Of a DNA stretch of 64,000 nucleotides, positions 37,901 to 48,800 are shown in pieces. Source of the DNA: Mytilus edulis. Lineage: Eukaryota > Mollusca > Bivalvia > Mytilida > Mytilidae. The notes beneath the pieces are model-generated. The model had not been told where the DNA came from and ran no database searches. It was given only the letters and a program-made list of their open reading frames with translations. The translations under genes were made by a program, and so were the position numbers. Positions within the stretch are counted from its first letter, which is position 1. Each line of letters starts with the position of its first letter. The stretch lies in assembly GCF_963676685.1 (NCBI RefSeq), contig NC_092350.1:8297486-8361485 (forward strand), given 5' to 3'.

Positions 37901-39643
37901 TTGAAATGTCTAATATTGTGGATTCTGACACCGGCCTGGTTTTATTCAGTCGTTTTGATAATCAAAAAATTTGCTTAGCAACGATTACACTTTTTATTTT
38001 TTAAATCATCAATTAATGCATAACGTTATCGATACACATTGTGAGTAATTTTAAAATCAAAGTATAACTCTTCGTGTGTCATTGCCATGGTTTTGAAATC
38101 ATGTCCGTAAAAGATCTAGATCCAACACTCAGAGTATCAAGTTATGAGAGAGTTCATTGCCTTACGTGTGGTATGTTTATTTGATATGAGATCATATTGA
38201 AAATATCAAAAAGTCGTTTTACAATGAAAATGAAATAAATGATGACATTAAAACTAAAAGTTACACTTTGTAAATACGGCTGTTTCTCAAACCACGCCTC
38301 TTTTTGGGAGATTTAGAATATTCATAGAAAATTAGTTTTGTTTACATACTGGTTTCCAGTTATGCTCTATGTGTTCCATCTCATAGAGACATAACTTGGG
38401 AATGTTACCAGTATACATACATGTGCATATGGTTTACATTGGAATCTGTGGTAACCCTTCATTCGAGGTAGGAATAGTGTTAGTTTAAACTCTGAAAAGT
38501 TCATGGTATATAAACGTTGAAAATATGCCACACAGCCCTATATTTTGACCTTTGGAACAAATTGTAGTGCATAAGAACTTTCAATTCTAGGATAAGATTT
38601 TTTTCAAAACTTAATAGTAAAAGTGGTACAAATATAGCTTTAAAAGGAGTTCCTATGGGAAATTGCATTGTCAATATTAACAGAAATGCAACCCAAAGGA
38701 ACAACGATGCACGCTTATCTATTAACCTTACAGCATACTGCAATTGTTACACCAAGAAGAGAAGTCAAATCAAGATTACGGTAATTTAGTTTTGTCACTT
38801 CAATTCTTAAATTACAACCCAATTATATGGGGTTAAAGCATTTGGAATCATATCAAGTTATGAGATGTGCCCCTAATGCATACGCAGACTAGCTTATATT
38901 CCTTTCTGTAATTTGTCCTTAATGATTTTTTCACGTTTTACAACGTTTTTCGTTTGTGTTAAGTTTTTTTTCTGTTATTTTTGCCTCAATTATTACTATA
39001 GATTCATTATTGTCAGGACCAGTGAAATTTGAACCGTTAATGGTTATTGTTTTTGTTTCTTTTGTTACTATTACTTTATCCAATCTTATTAACATCTTCG
39101 CCAGTATAAAGCTGTATATGTATTGGTTTTAAATTAGATTATTCAATTTAAATCTTTTCTTTTCTTGAATTGTTTTCCCTTGCTGACATAATAAGCACAA
39201 ATAAAATTAAAGTAAAAAGATGTCATGTTTTTTTTATACACTGTATATAATAATGAGAAACCTGTGAACTGCATTTCATCATCATGTATTCAAATTGGTT
39301 GATCAAAAGTCACAAAAAACAATTAATGCAGGCGCATCTGAGTTTGTCGGCTGAAATTGCTAAAAAAATTGTCTTTTTTGTAGACTTGTGTTTTTGTTTA
39401 TGTACACATTGTATCTTCTAACGCTCTCTTTGATGTATCCTTTCAGATGTTGTCCCATTGTTCGTCATAATGCTCTTAGTGTTACATTTTATACTGTTTG
39501 TGGTGCCATTCTAATGTGAAATAACTGTATATAATCACAAGTAGATTTTCTATCTCTTACCTTGTCTTACTTTCACATATATGAGGTCCATCTAAACTTA
39601 CAACGAAGCCAAATATAAAACATATCATGAATAAAAATGGCAT
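31298..39643 (-). CDS. Single-pass EGF-like receptor with tyrosine-rich ITAM-like tail
   Basis: Exons (minus): 39643-39561, 35320-35271, 34421-34313, 33712-33657, 32817-32728, 31950-31298. All junctions are GT-AG with matching phases, giving 346 residues. Residues 1-17 are a signal peptide (MPFLFMICFIFGFVV). Residues 23-100 are cysteine-rich and EGF-like (KYCCSYFHE, CLPCTENSYGKRC, RKCKCTKDEKCD), resembling MEGF-type modules. Residues 140-158 are one membrane helix (GFILLLLMCYIG). The tail of about 185 residues has 12 tyrosines, including YLNPYQTL and the pair Y289QSL and Y303NKL spaced like an ITAM. The likely role is a cell-surface signalling or immune receptor; the ligand is unknown. A TATAAA lies about 45 bases before the ATG, unproven. 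Confidence 0.85.
32370..32680 (-). repeat. 'gatgtggtatgattgccaat' family, reverse copy
   Basis: Contains 'tgttaggggagggttagccc' and 'tctcttgtagggcaatcata'. Lies in an intron of the EGF-like receptor gene. Confidence 0.65.
32728..32817 (-). CDS. EGF-like receptor exon 5, stalk
   Basis: 90 bases, phase 1-1, between TTTGTAG and GATG|GTGAGT. A polar, serine-rich stalk before the membrane helix. Confidence 0.75.
33657..33712 (-). CDS. EGF-like receptor exon 4
   Basis: 56 bases, phase 2 to 1, coding CDNVIGCVQKLHSTTQSI, which supplies the last cysteines of the ectodomain. Confidence 0.75.
34313..34421 (-). CDS. EGF-like receptor exon 3, main EGF-like module
   Basis: 109 bases between CTTTTCAG and GAAAA|GTTAGT, phase 1 to 2, coding CGIGFTSRFGSPCLPC and SYGKRCIRKCKC. 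Confidence 0.8.
35049..35140. repeat. Small inverted repeat
   Basis: 'gtagcggctacaaatggcta' is answered by 'gctacatagatattgatagc' plus 'cgctac'. The arms can fold back across a loop with 'gaccgcgtagctagcc'. Confidence 0.5.
35271..35320 (-). CDS. EGF-like receptor exon 2
   Basis: 50 bases between TTTTCAG and GTTG|GTAAGT, phase 2 to 1, coding GKYCCSYFHEKNGKCV. Confidence 0.8.
36770..36870 (-). repeat. 'cgcgcgtctggcgta' family, reverse copy
   Basis: Contains 'gtcactgatgagtcttttgt' and 'aaacgcgcgtctggcgtata', then 'tcctggtatctatgatgag'. Confidence 0.7.
37320..37680 (-). repeat. 'gatgtggtatgattgccaat' family, reverse copy
   Basis: Contains 'tagtggttgtcgttgttcat', 'agaccgttggttttctgttt' and 'ggtactcataccacaccttc'. 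Confidence 0.65.
39561..39643 (-). CDS. EGF-like receptor exon 1, signal peptide
   Basis: ATG followed by a hydrophobic 17-residue leader, then SLDGPHICESKT and donor ACAAG|GTAAGA in phase 2. Confidence 0.8.
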
Positions 39644-40205
39644 CCTTTATTATGTATATGTTCTAAAATGTACTTTAAACAGGAAATTATTTATATTTAC
39701 AAGATGAATCAATTAAACAATCATTTTCCATTACCTCAACTTCAACTTCCCGAGTATCTATAAGTGTGTATAAGTACATTAAAATTCTGTATATAGAAAA
39801 CTGAACATCATTCCTGCACATTGATGTATATTGTGGTATTTTCATATGTTTAATAACCAACTGGTCATGCTCACAACTATGCAGAATGACATTACTATAT
39901 ATTGATAGCAGAAAGTAGGTATGTTTTGTAATTTACTAATTGAGTAATTTAAGTTTGGATTGACCTAACTATACGCTCTTATACCTCAGCAGTTATGTTT
40001 TATTTTATGCCTATATAAAATAGGAAAGTATGTCAAAATTTGTTATCAGGTACATGTAGAAATGTTTATGTAATTATGATCGTATTTGAGAATGGACAAA
40101 TTATACATTGTAAAATCATACTGATTCCAACAAAATGTTGGTGTTTTTTTTGTTTGCAGTATATTCGACTGTTTAACATTGTATATTATTGGGCATGACC
40201 CGCTT

Positions 40206-40789
40206 AAAGGAGTAGGTCCAGTAAGACCCCATTTGGGCCCTAAAATATAGCTGTTTTACAAAATTGTTAAAATGTAAACTTTTAGTTAATTATTGGACAG
40301 TACAATGCTTCTGCTACATAAATATGGGCTGTTTTTGACTATACAATGCACATGTATCGGGTACTAGCACCATTAAGTCATGCTAAATTACTGAAATCTT
40401 CACAATTCTAGCATTTTAGTTAAATTTTAGACGGTTTTCGTGTAAAACGAAATTGGCCGCATTCGTGTTCATCCTTAATATTGAAATGTAAGTTGTATTT
40501 TATGATAATACATAACATATATAAAGGTTGAGGATGAACACGGATGCGGCCACTTTCATTTGTGACAAAAAATATCTGAAAAGGGACATTTTTCGGCATA
40601 TTTGGTAGATTTTTCATATTTTAGCTTGAATCGGTGCGTTTTTTATGACTTAATCAGTTAAAATCTTTCACATAAACTAATTGATTCAAATAAAATAGAC
40701 ACTTAAGTGTTTAAAAAGTGGTCAAAATCTTTCGTCAGATGAACCTGAAATTTGAGGCCAAAATCGGCCCTTACCGGACCTACTCCTTT
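40206..40789. mobile_element. Inverted-repeat MITE, 584 bp
   Basis: Left end 'aaaggagtaggtccagtaag' and right end 'cttaccggacctactccttt' are inverted repeats. An inner pair, 'ggccgcattcgtgttcatcc' and 'ggatgaacacggatgcggcc', makes most of the centre palindromic. There is no coding capacity. Confidence 0.8.
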
Positions 40790-42359
40790 TGAGGTTTAAC
40801 TTCATCAGCTACGCTCAAATGCATACAACTTGAAAGGCAAGAATGTACAAGTAAATGAACAAATAAATAGTTCAATGTCCGAAAATGGAAAGAAAGAAAA
40901 AAAAACCGATTCCATCTTAGGTTAACTTAAACTGATAAAAACAGTCATATTGAAAAGCTGTATACACTTAATGCCAAAAAGAACTAAAAAAAAATATCGT
41001 ATCGCACTCAATGTAGTTGTCGAATCAATACGTATACTTATATAGTTATCATGTATTGTCCCCTATTTCCCCGTAGTTTTTATACTCCCAAATGTCAATC
41101 ATCTCAATGGGTAATATAGGTTTGATAGCTATACTGTTTTGGCCTAATGTTGTTTTGCTTGCATAGGAGTTTTTGTGGATCTTCAAACTTTTTGTATTGA
41201 GCGTACTCGATAGAAAATATAGTAAAAGGATGAGTTGTACGCATGGTTATCATGTTCAGATGCGGGTTTTTCAAATACAATTATGAAAGCTGGCGTTACG
41301 GAATTAAATTGTACTAAATTTCTATTTTTATAAGTATATAGATTAGAAGTAGAGATTTTCATTGTGGCAGTGTGAATGTATTGCGAAAACTTCAGAAGCA
41401 TTATTACTTCTGTTGTTTTTAAAACGATTGCAACTGCAATTGTAGTCGAATAAATAGTCTAAGCGAAAGAATGCCTGCATTGTAAATCATCAAATTCCAA
41501 AAGACCAAAATGTTTTGGCGGATTCAGATAGTTTGCAGTAAAGTCGTGTGATCTGTAAATTTACCAATTGTATCATATTCCTTATTGTGAGGTACATTTT
41601 GAATGTCTTTGGTGCTATGCATGCAATTACAGTGGTCTCAAATCTTTTGGAGTTTATAGTTTCCCTCAGTTTTAACTTGTTACCTTCATGTGTTTCTTTT
41701 TTATAAACTTCGCTCGCCTTGAACGAGTTGAACAAAGGTAAACTACTGGATCCCTTATTATTGCAAGGAAAGTTTCTGAAAGGAAAGGAAATGAGGTCAT
41801 TTTTTTCAAGAAGATATGCCTTCAAGCAAATTTTTTTCATACATATCATGTATGAGTGTAACGTAGAATTTGGGTAGGTGACCACAGTGAAATTAGGATA
41901 TCTACTGTTTCATCTCATTGTTTGGTTAATTATAATTATGTATTTGCTATCCTCACTCATTCGGCGTGAGAATTACTAGATAACTTAGGCATGAAATAGA
42001 AAAAAACAAGTACCACCACAATAAGTTGATCGATAAAAAAATAAAAGATTTGTGGAATTGTACTTAATAAAGACAGTATGTTAATAGTAGTATTCCGCTG
42101 TTCAAAAGTCATTCATCGGAAAAGAGAAAACTAATCCGTGTTACACATTAAAACCGAGTGAAACACATCTAATATCAGAGGAAATCTTTTGATTTATTCA
42201 GGTTAAGTGCATCGTTTTTATACACAGGAAGTTTCCAATACTTTATTGTTAGTTATGATTACAGTGAATTATTTTGCATTCAATGTAATAGGTGTCTGAC
42301 AGAAGAATGTTATCTATATTTCAGATGTTTTTAACATTTGGTTTTAAGAAGTGTCCCGT

Positions 42360-43650
42360 TAATGGCTGTTTCAACGTTTCAACATTAGCTGGGTAAGATT
42401 TCTGGCTGATATATGAATAGTCATAAGGTTATTTGTGCTTATGATGCATTGCACAAAATAAGCATTGCGACTTTTATTATCTCTTCAGTGATAACCGAGG
42501 TAAAATTACTTCAAATATCAAAAAGTAGGGAAGTGATCATAACAACAAGCTTAAGAATACAATGGACATTATCTTGAGACATAAAAATCTTAAACTCAGG
42601 GTTTTGTCGGCTCAATGTTTGATTTAGATTTAGAAATATATAAAAGGAAAACAACGGAATAATAGAAACACTGGACAAAAAACAAACTAACACCAACATA
42701 CATAGAAACGGACGATTTAATAACAAGTTCCACCATCATGACTTTGTGCAGGACATTTTTAGAAGAACATTGTGTGATGAACCTGGTTTTATGGTTAGCC
42801 AAACATCCCTCTTATATGTTTGCCAATGTTAAAAAATATTGCTCAAGTGACAATTTCGTGACAAAACTAGTGGACAAACAAACGAAAGAACTCTCAACAC
42901 AGAGAAATGTATGAATAAATAATATGATTGGACATTATAACACGTGATCGCATAATAACAACGGACTTCTCCCAGAACACCACACACAGTGATGTATTTT
43001 TGTGACGTTCAACGTTCAACGTTTCAAAGTTGGCTGGCTAAGGTTTCTGGTTGATATATGAATATTCATAACGTTATTTGTGCTTAAAATACTGCACAAA
43101 ATAAGCATTGCGACTTTTATTATCTCTTCGGTGATAACCGAGGTAAATTACTTCAAATATCAGAAAGTAGTGAAGAGTTGTTAACAACAAGAGCATAATG
43201 AAAATTGTCTGGAGACAAGAACATCTTAAACCCGGGGTTTTGTGCGGGGGTCTTAGCATTAATGTATGATTTAGATTTAGAAATGTATTAAAGGAAAACA
43301 ACGGAACAACAGAAACACTGAACTTACGCAAACATACTTAGAACGGACTATTTAATAACAAGTTCCATCATCCGGACTTGGTCCAGAACATTTTAAGACG
43401 AAAATGGTGGGTTGAAACTGGTTTTATGGTTAGCCAAGCATCCCACTTATATGTATGCCAATGTTAAAAAATATTGCTAAAATGACAATTTCGTCACGGG
43501 AATATAGTACAATCAAGCCAGAGAAATGCATAAATAAGAAAATAAATAGAATAGAACTTTACAACACGTGACCAGCAAAATATCAATAGACATCACTCAT
43601 TTACGACATCAAACGACACCACAAACAGGGATGTAGGTTCGTGACGTATA
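42360..43650. repeat. 642-bp unit duplicated in tandem
   Basis: 'agcattgcgacttttattat' occurs at 42461 and 43103. Matching continues through 'agatttagaaat', 'tttaataacaagttcca', 'ggttttatggttagccaa' and 'cacgtga'. Units are clearly diverged. Open frames here are shadows. Confidence 0.8.
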
Positions 43651-44724
43651 CAAAATCAATCATATGGAGCGAGGTCCAAAAAGTAACAATTATTTTCACA
43701 ATACACTATATTAACAACTAAGACATATGTGAAATGTCCCGAAAAACAATCAGATATAACACAATATCCAGAAATAAATTCATAATTGTTGGGTGTATAC
43801 ATACCGATAAACGTCGTATAGCAATGCGAATTCACGGTAGATAAAACCGTCATATTTGTTAATAAGTTACGTTCGGTACATTGCAGATAGACGACGTAGA
43901 TAGTAAACAACACAACCTAAGACATTGTAAAAATGTCGTTAGTTAATTTAGACATAGCGTAAAGATCAACACATTCTTGATGGTGTCTGTAAAACTTAGG
44001 AGTGTCATTTTTAATCATTTTTCCTCATCATAACTTTGTTGTAGTAGATTCAACGTAAGAGCACACTCCAGTATATGAAGTCTATGTCAGTTGTCACTTT
44101 TAATTATGATTTACCATAAAAGGCAGTTTGGTGTTTCAGCTTAAACTTAAACCTACTTACAATAAAGTAATTTCATGTGTGAAGCAAAAACTACTTAATC
44201 TTCCTTCTATATAGAGTCAAGTGGAATAAAGTAAATAAAAAAAAAACTTAAAAAAAACCCGCTATACAAACTAGATGGACGCATTTTGAAGTATTGAACT
44301 GAAGACATTTCTGTATATCTAAAAACATATTTCAGTACCGGTATTAGAAAGGAAGTTTGTTGCTCTGATTCAAACTTAATCACAAGCTCTTTCACTTGGG
44401 ATGAACACTTAACGATGGGGCGAGATAAAACTTGCTTTTGTGGGCTCAATCATGCTTCTAACCTGTGAAAGTAGTGTTACAGCACAACAAAAGACCAAAC
44501 GATCAAACTCTGCTTAACTGAACAGATCGATACAAAGCACAAACACATCTAAGAATAACATAGACCATACGTGGCAGGGTTTTTATTCATCCATAACAAC
44601 AAAAGATACACAAAGTTCACATATGTGAATGCTAACAGCTAGTTCAAAGCCAATAACAAGTTACAAAACAATATCAATTGGTCAAATCCAGAATCCAAAG
44701 GATATTAGTGTAAAAACGTCCTTA

Positions 44725-45250
44725 AAAGAGGGCAGTCAAACTCATAAATCTAAAACAAACTGACAACGCCATAGCTAAAAATGAAAAAGACAAACAGAAA
44801 AACAATAGTAAACATGACACAACATAGAAAACTAAAGAATAAACAACACACGAACCTCACCAAAAACTAGGAGTGGTCTCAGGTGCTCCGGAAGGGTAAG
44901 CAGATCCTGCTCCACATGAGGCACCCGTCGTGTTGCTTATGTGATTACAAAATTGTAATCCGGTAAATTGTCAAATCCTTAACTGTCAAAGAAAACACGT
45001 GGCAATGCCAAAATAAAAATATCGACAGATTTAATGCCCTTAAAGTATTTAACAATAATATTAATAAGTAAGAAGATGAGGTATAAGTGGCAATGAGATA
45101 TTTAACTGTCAATCAAAGTTATAATTGTAACAGTACACTGTTATAGGTCAAAACACGGCCTTCAACAAGAATCCGTTGCTCACAGGGCCCCAGAAAAAAA
45201 CAAGTAGAAAACCACTCAAACAGGAAAACCAACAGTCTGATTTACAAAAC
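44725..45250 (+). repeat. Two dispersed repeats side by side
   Basis: 44725-44965 is the 'gacagtcaaactcata' family. 45065-45250 is the 'gatgtggtatgattgccaat' family, diverged ('aagatgaggtataagtggca'). Confidence 0.65.
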
Positions 45251-45566
45251 GAGAAATGAGAACACTTATGAAGCACTTCATTCAACGAAAACAACTACAC
45301 AACATGAAGGTATGTACATTTCGCAACACGAACGGTGTAATATTTTGAGCCATATCTGCAAATCGTTCTTCAGTTACTTAGCTTTTAGTTGTCTATGTTA
45401 TGCGAAGAACATTGTTGTATAATCCTTGATTGTATACTTTTACTGTTGTTGCAGTTTGTCAGTTTGCCGTGTACTTAAAATGTTTCATATATTTATCTAA
45501 GAAAGTTTGAAACGATTGAAGGTTTTTAAACCAAATTCTTAAAATGAGCATCAAACGCTTGATAGT

Positions 45567-45572
45567 TTTATT
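45567..45572 (-). terminator. Poly(A) signal of iGluR gene
   Basis: AATAAA on the minus strand about 70 bases after the stop codon. Confidence 0.5.
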
Positions 45573-45642
45573 ATTTTCGATCCTAACACATCTTCATAGA
45601 TAAGTGCATGTTATTACATGTGACAAATTCATCCTTAATTTG

Positions 45643-45883
45643 TTATTTACAGATTGTATTTGGTTTGTTTCTTTGTTCTTTTGATTTGAAACGTATAATT
45701 TGTTCACATAACAGAGATATACAAGAAAGACAAATGCCGATCCCTATCAGATAGAAAGCGCTCTGTATATCTTCTACTGATATATTGTCTACAGAAGTTT
45801 TTTTCTGATCATCACAAAACTTCTGAGGCCATCTGTAATCTTTCCATTTATTGATCAACCCATATTCATGTAATGAGAGAATC
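45643..45883 (-). CDS. iGluR exon 12, S2 end, M4 and C-terminus
   Basis: Acceptor CTTTTTAG, phase 2. Contains LINKWKDYRW, the M4 helix SAFYLIGIGICLSCISLL and a basic tail. Separated from exon 11 by a 4.7-kb intron that carries an antisense reverse-transcriptase gene. Confidence 0.92.
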
Positions 45884-48800
45884 CTAAAAAGGAGAAACGA
45901 AAACATGTGTTCATTAAAAATTAAACTCACATAGTAGGATACATGTATGTACACTACACTTCCACACAATCTTATAAAGAAAAAGTTTTTGTATTTGATA
46001 AAATGGTCTTTCGAAACATCTCATTGTAATTTTATTTGCTGTAACTCGTTTAAGGCCTTTTTCTGTAACGAAAAAGGAAAGTATGCTAGATACACTTACT
46101 GGAAATGTGAGGATATGATTGAAGCTTTAAACTTTCTGCTTGATAACATTTATGTACGTTTCGGCGATAAAGTGTATCGTCAGGTAGTAGGTATTCCTAT
46201 GGGCACCAACTGTGCCCCTTTAATAGCAGATTTATTTCTATATTGCTATGAATCTCAGTTTATGACCAAACTCAGTAAAGACCCATCATTGTTACATTTG
46301 GTTGATACATTCAAAAATACCTACCGTTATCTGGATGATATTTTTTCGTTGAATAATCCAGAGTTCTCTAAATATACTTCAGACATTTACCCAAACGAAC
46401 TTACTTTAACTAAATCTAACATAAACAGCAGCAGTTGTCCTTTTCTAGATTTAGACATTTCAATTTCAAACGGGAAACTTCACACTAAAATTTACGACAA
46501 AAGAGACGATTTTTCATTTCCTATTGTTAATTTTCCTTTTTTAACGGCGATGTGCCTTTGGCTCCATCATACGGTGTTTATATATCGCAACTCGTTCGGT
46601 TTGCCCGTGTGTGTTCTGATGTCATAGATTTTAACGAACGTAATCAATGCATCACTGGTAAATTATTGTGTCAGGGATTTCGATATCATAAATTACTTAA
46701 AACTTTTACTAAATTCTTTCATAGATACAAAGATTTGATTAGTAAATTTGGCTATACCTGTAGAAAGCTTATTAAAAATGGTATTTCACATCCTAAATTT
46801 TATGGTAATATTGTACTTAAAGCGAGGAAATCACTATGTGATCCTTGTAAACTCATCGAACCTTTAAACAAACTTATAAGTAAGGGTTATCGTACCAATA
46901 TTGTAATAAGATCTCTGAATATAGTTCACATTGGCACTAATATTGATATTGTCATTAGCAAATTAAAACATAACTAAATTTCATTATCTTTTGAGGCGAG
47001 ATGTATAGAGACACAAACACGTTAACTTTTATTTCTATAGAAGTCGCTCTTCACTATACTACTACCTGTCGATACATTTATTTTTGGCATTGCACAAGTC
47101 ATGTCTTCTTTGACTATTAATGACGTTAAAATACTAAATCCCTGTGATGTGTTTTAGTCGATTTTAGTCTCTGATGCATGATTTTTTATTATTAATTGGT
47201 TTTGGCTTTTAACTAGCTGTCAGTAACTGCGAGTACTCTCAAATCGTATTTTCTTTTTAATTCGACCTGTTGATACTGTTTATAATGCTTTTTTGTTATT
47301 TTTTACTTATATGGATCTTGTCTGTACACCAGCTTTGATTATTTGTAATATCTTCAATTTTTCACTTATTCTTACAACATTTGTATAAACTTCAAGATTA
47401 TAAAAAAGAACGGTTTTTTTCTAAAGTGAACATTGATTGGTTAAATATTTCTCAGTCATGTCCTGTTTTTGAATTTGTTTGTTAGCTTTTTGGTCATGAA
47501 TGTTTGTCTCTAATATTTAATTAACTATGCATTTGTATTCAGATATCGCAGATAAAATTTATTCGTTCATTGTTTAATCATACGTTTTTTGATTGAGTTA
47601 AGTCTGCCAATTGATATTTTATCGTATGTTTTTCTTTGTTGTGATGTTATGCTATTGTTTCAGAAAAAGGGAGAAGGTTTGGATCCATTAAAACGTTTAA
47701 TCCCGCTGCAAATGTTTGCACCTGTCCTAAGTCAGGAATCTGATGTACAGTAGTTGTCGTTTGTTTATGTAATATATACGTGTTTCTCGTTTCTCGTTTT
47801 GTTTATATAGATTAGACCGTTGGTTTTCCCGTTTGAATGATTTTACACTAGTAATTTTGGGGCCCTTTATAGCTTATTGTTCGGTGTGAGCTAAGGCTCC
47901 GTGTTGAAGGCCGTACTTTAACCTATAATGGTTTACTTTTTAAATTGTTATTTGTATGGAGAGTTGTCTCATTGGCACTCACACCACATCTTCCTATATC
48001 TATGTGAATGTTTATATAGATAAAATTATATCTATTAGCAGTCGGATTCGACTTTACTTCAAAAGGAGAATGATATAATTTGTAATTATTACAAATGCGA
48101 TACAATGGTTGAGCTTTTCTTCTCTGTTTACTTTAAAGCAAAGCTGGTAATGCATTTAAAATCTATTCATCGATTCATATTGGTATTTGCTTTGAACTAG
48201 TCTACATTGACTGTCACTTTGGTATCTTTCGTCCCTCTTTTACGAGTACTCTCAGAACAGAACACGTGGACTTGTTTATTTATGTAATTTTTGTTTACGT
48301 TTCGTCGATTTCTAACCGTAGAAAACTAGTCAATATCATATTGTGCGCCCTTCTTTTACATATTTACATTGTTGCAAACATAAATGGCATGGTTAGTAGG
48401 TTTCTTTTTAAAAAAATAGTAAAATATATCTAGGACAATGTGCATAATTGTGTAATACTTGAGTAACCTGTTGTCAGGCATGGGGTTATGCAAATTTGTA
48501 ATTGTAATGCATGGCAATGCATTACATTTTCCCAAGTAATTTTGCATGTAATGTGTAGTGCAGCCATTTTGCTTTACATGTAATTGTAATCTAATGCATT
48601 ACTTAAGAAAAATGTTGTGTAATGTCATGCATTACATTGCATTACATAAAATTACTTTTCTATATACTATATATCTTAAACAGATTGTTGGAGATTTGCT
48701 AAAGCAGAATTTAAGATTTCTTGATTAATTAAGAACATAATCATTTGAAAATTTATTTTTTTTATTTGAAAAATATTACAGTAAAATAAACTCATCATAG

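Larger units (their letters stand above)
39650..45560. other. Gene-free spacer between the EGF-like receptor and iGluR genes
   Basis: Holds a 584-bp MITE (40206-40789), a 642-bp tandem duplication (42360-43650) and a dispersed repeat (44725-45250). No exon with splice signals was recognised. Open frames at 41183-41885 and 43656-43913 show no known motif. Confidence 0.5.

Noticed and set aside
38501-38743. 80-residue minus-strand hydrophobic frame
   Set aside because: No splice context and no family; it looks repeat-derived and lies in a receptor intron.
43656-43913. 85-residue minus-strand frame
   Set aside because: No motif, and it begins at the edge of the 642-bp tandem duplication.
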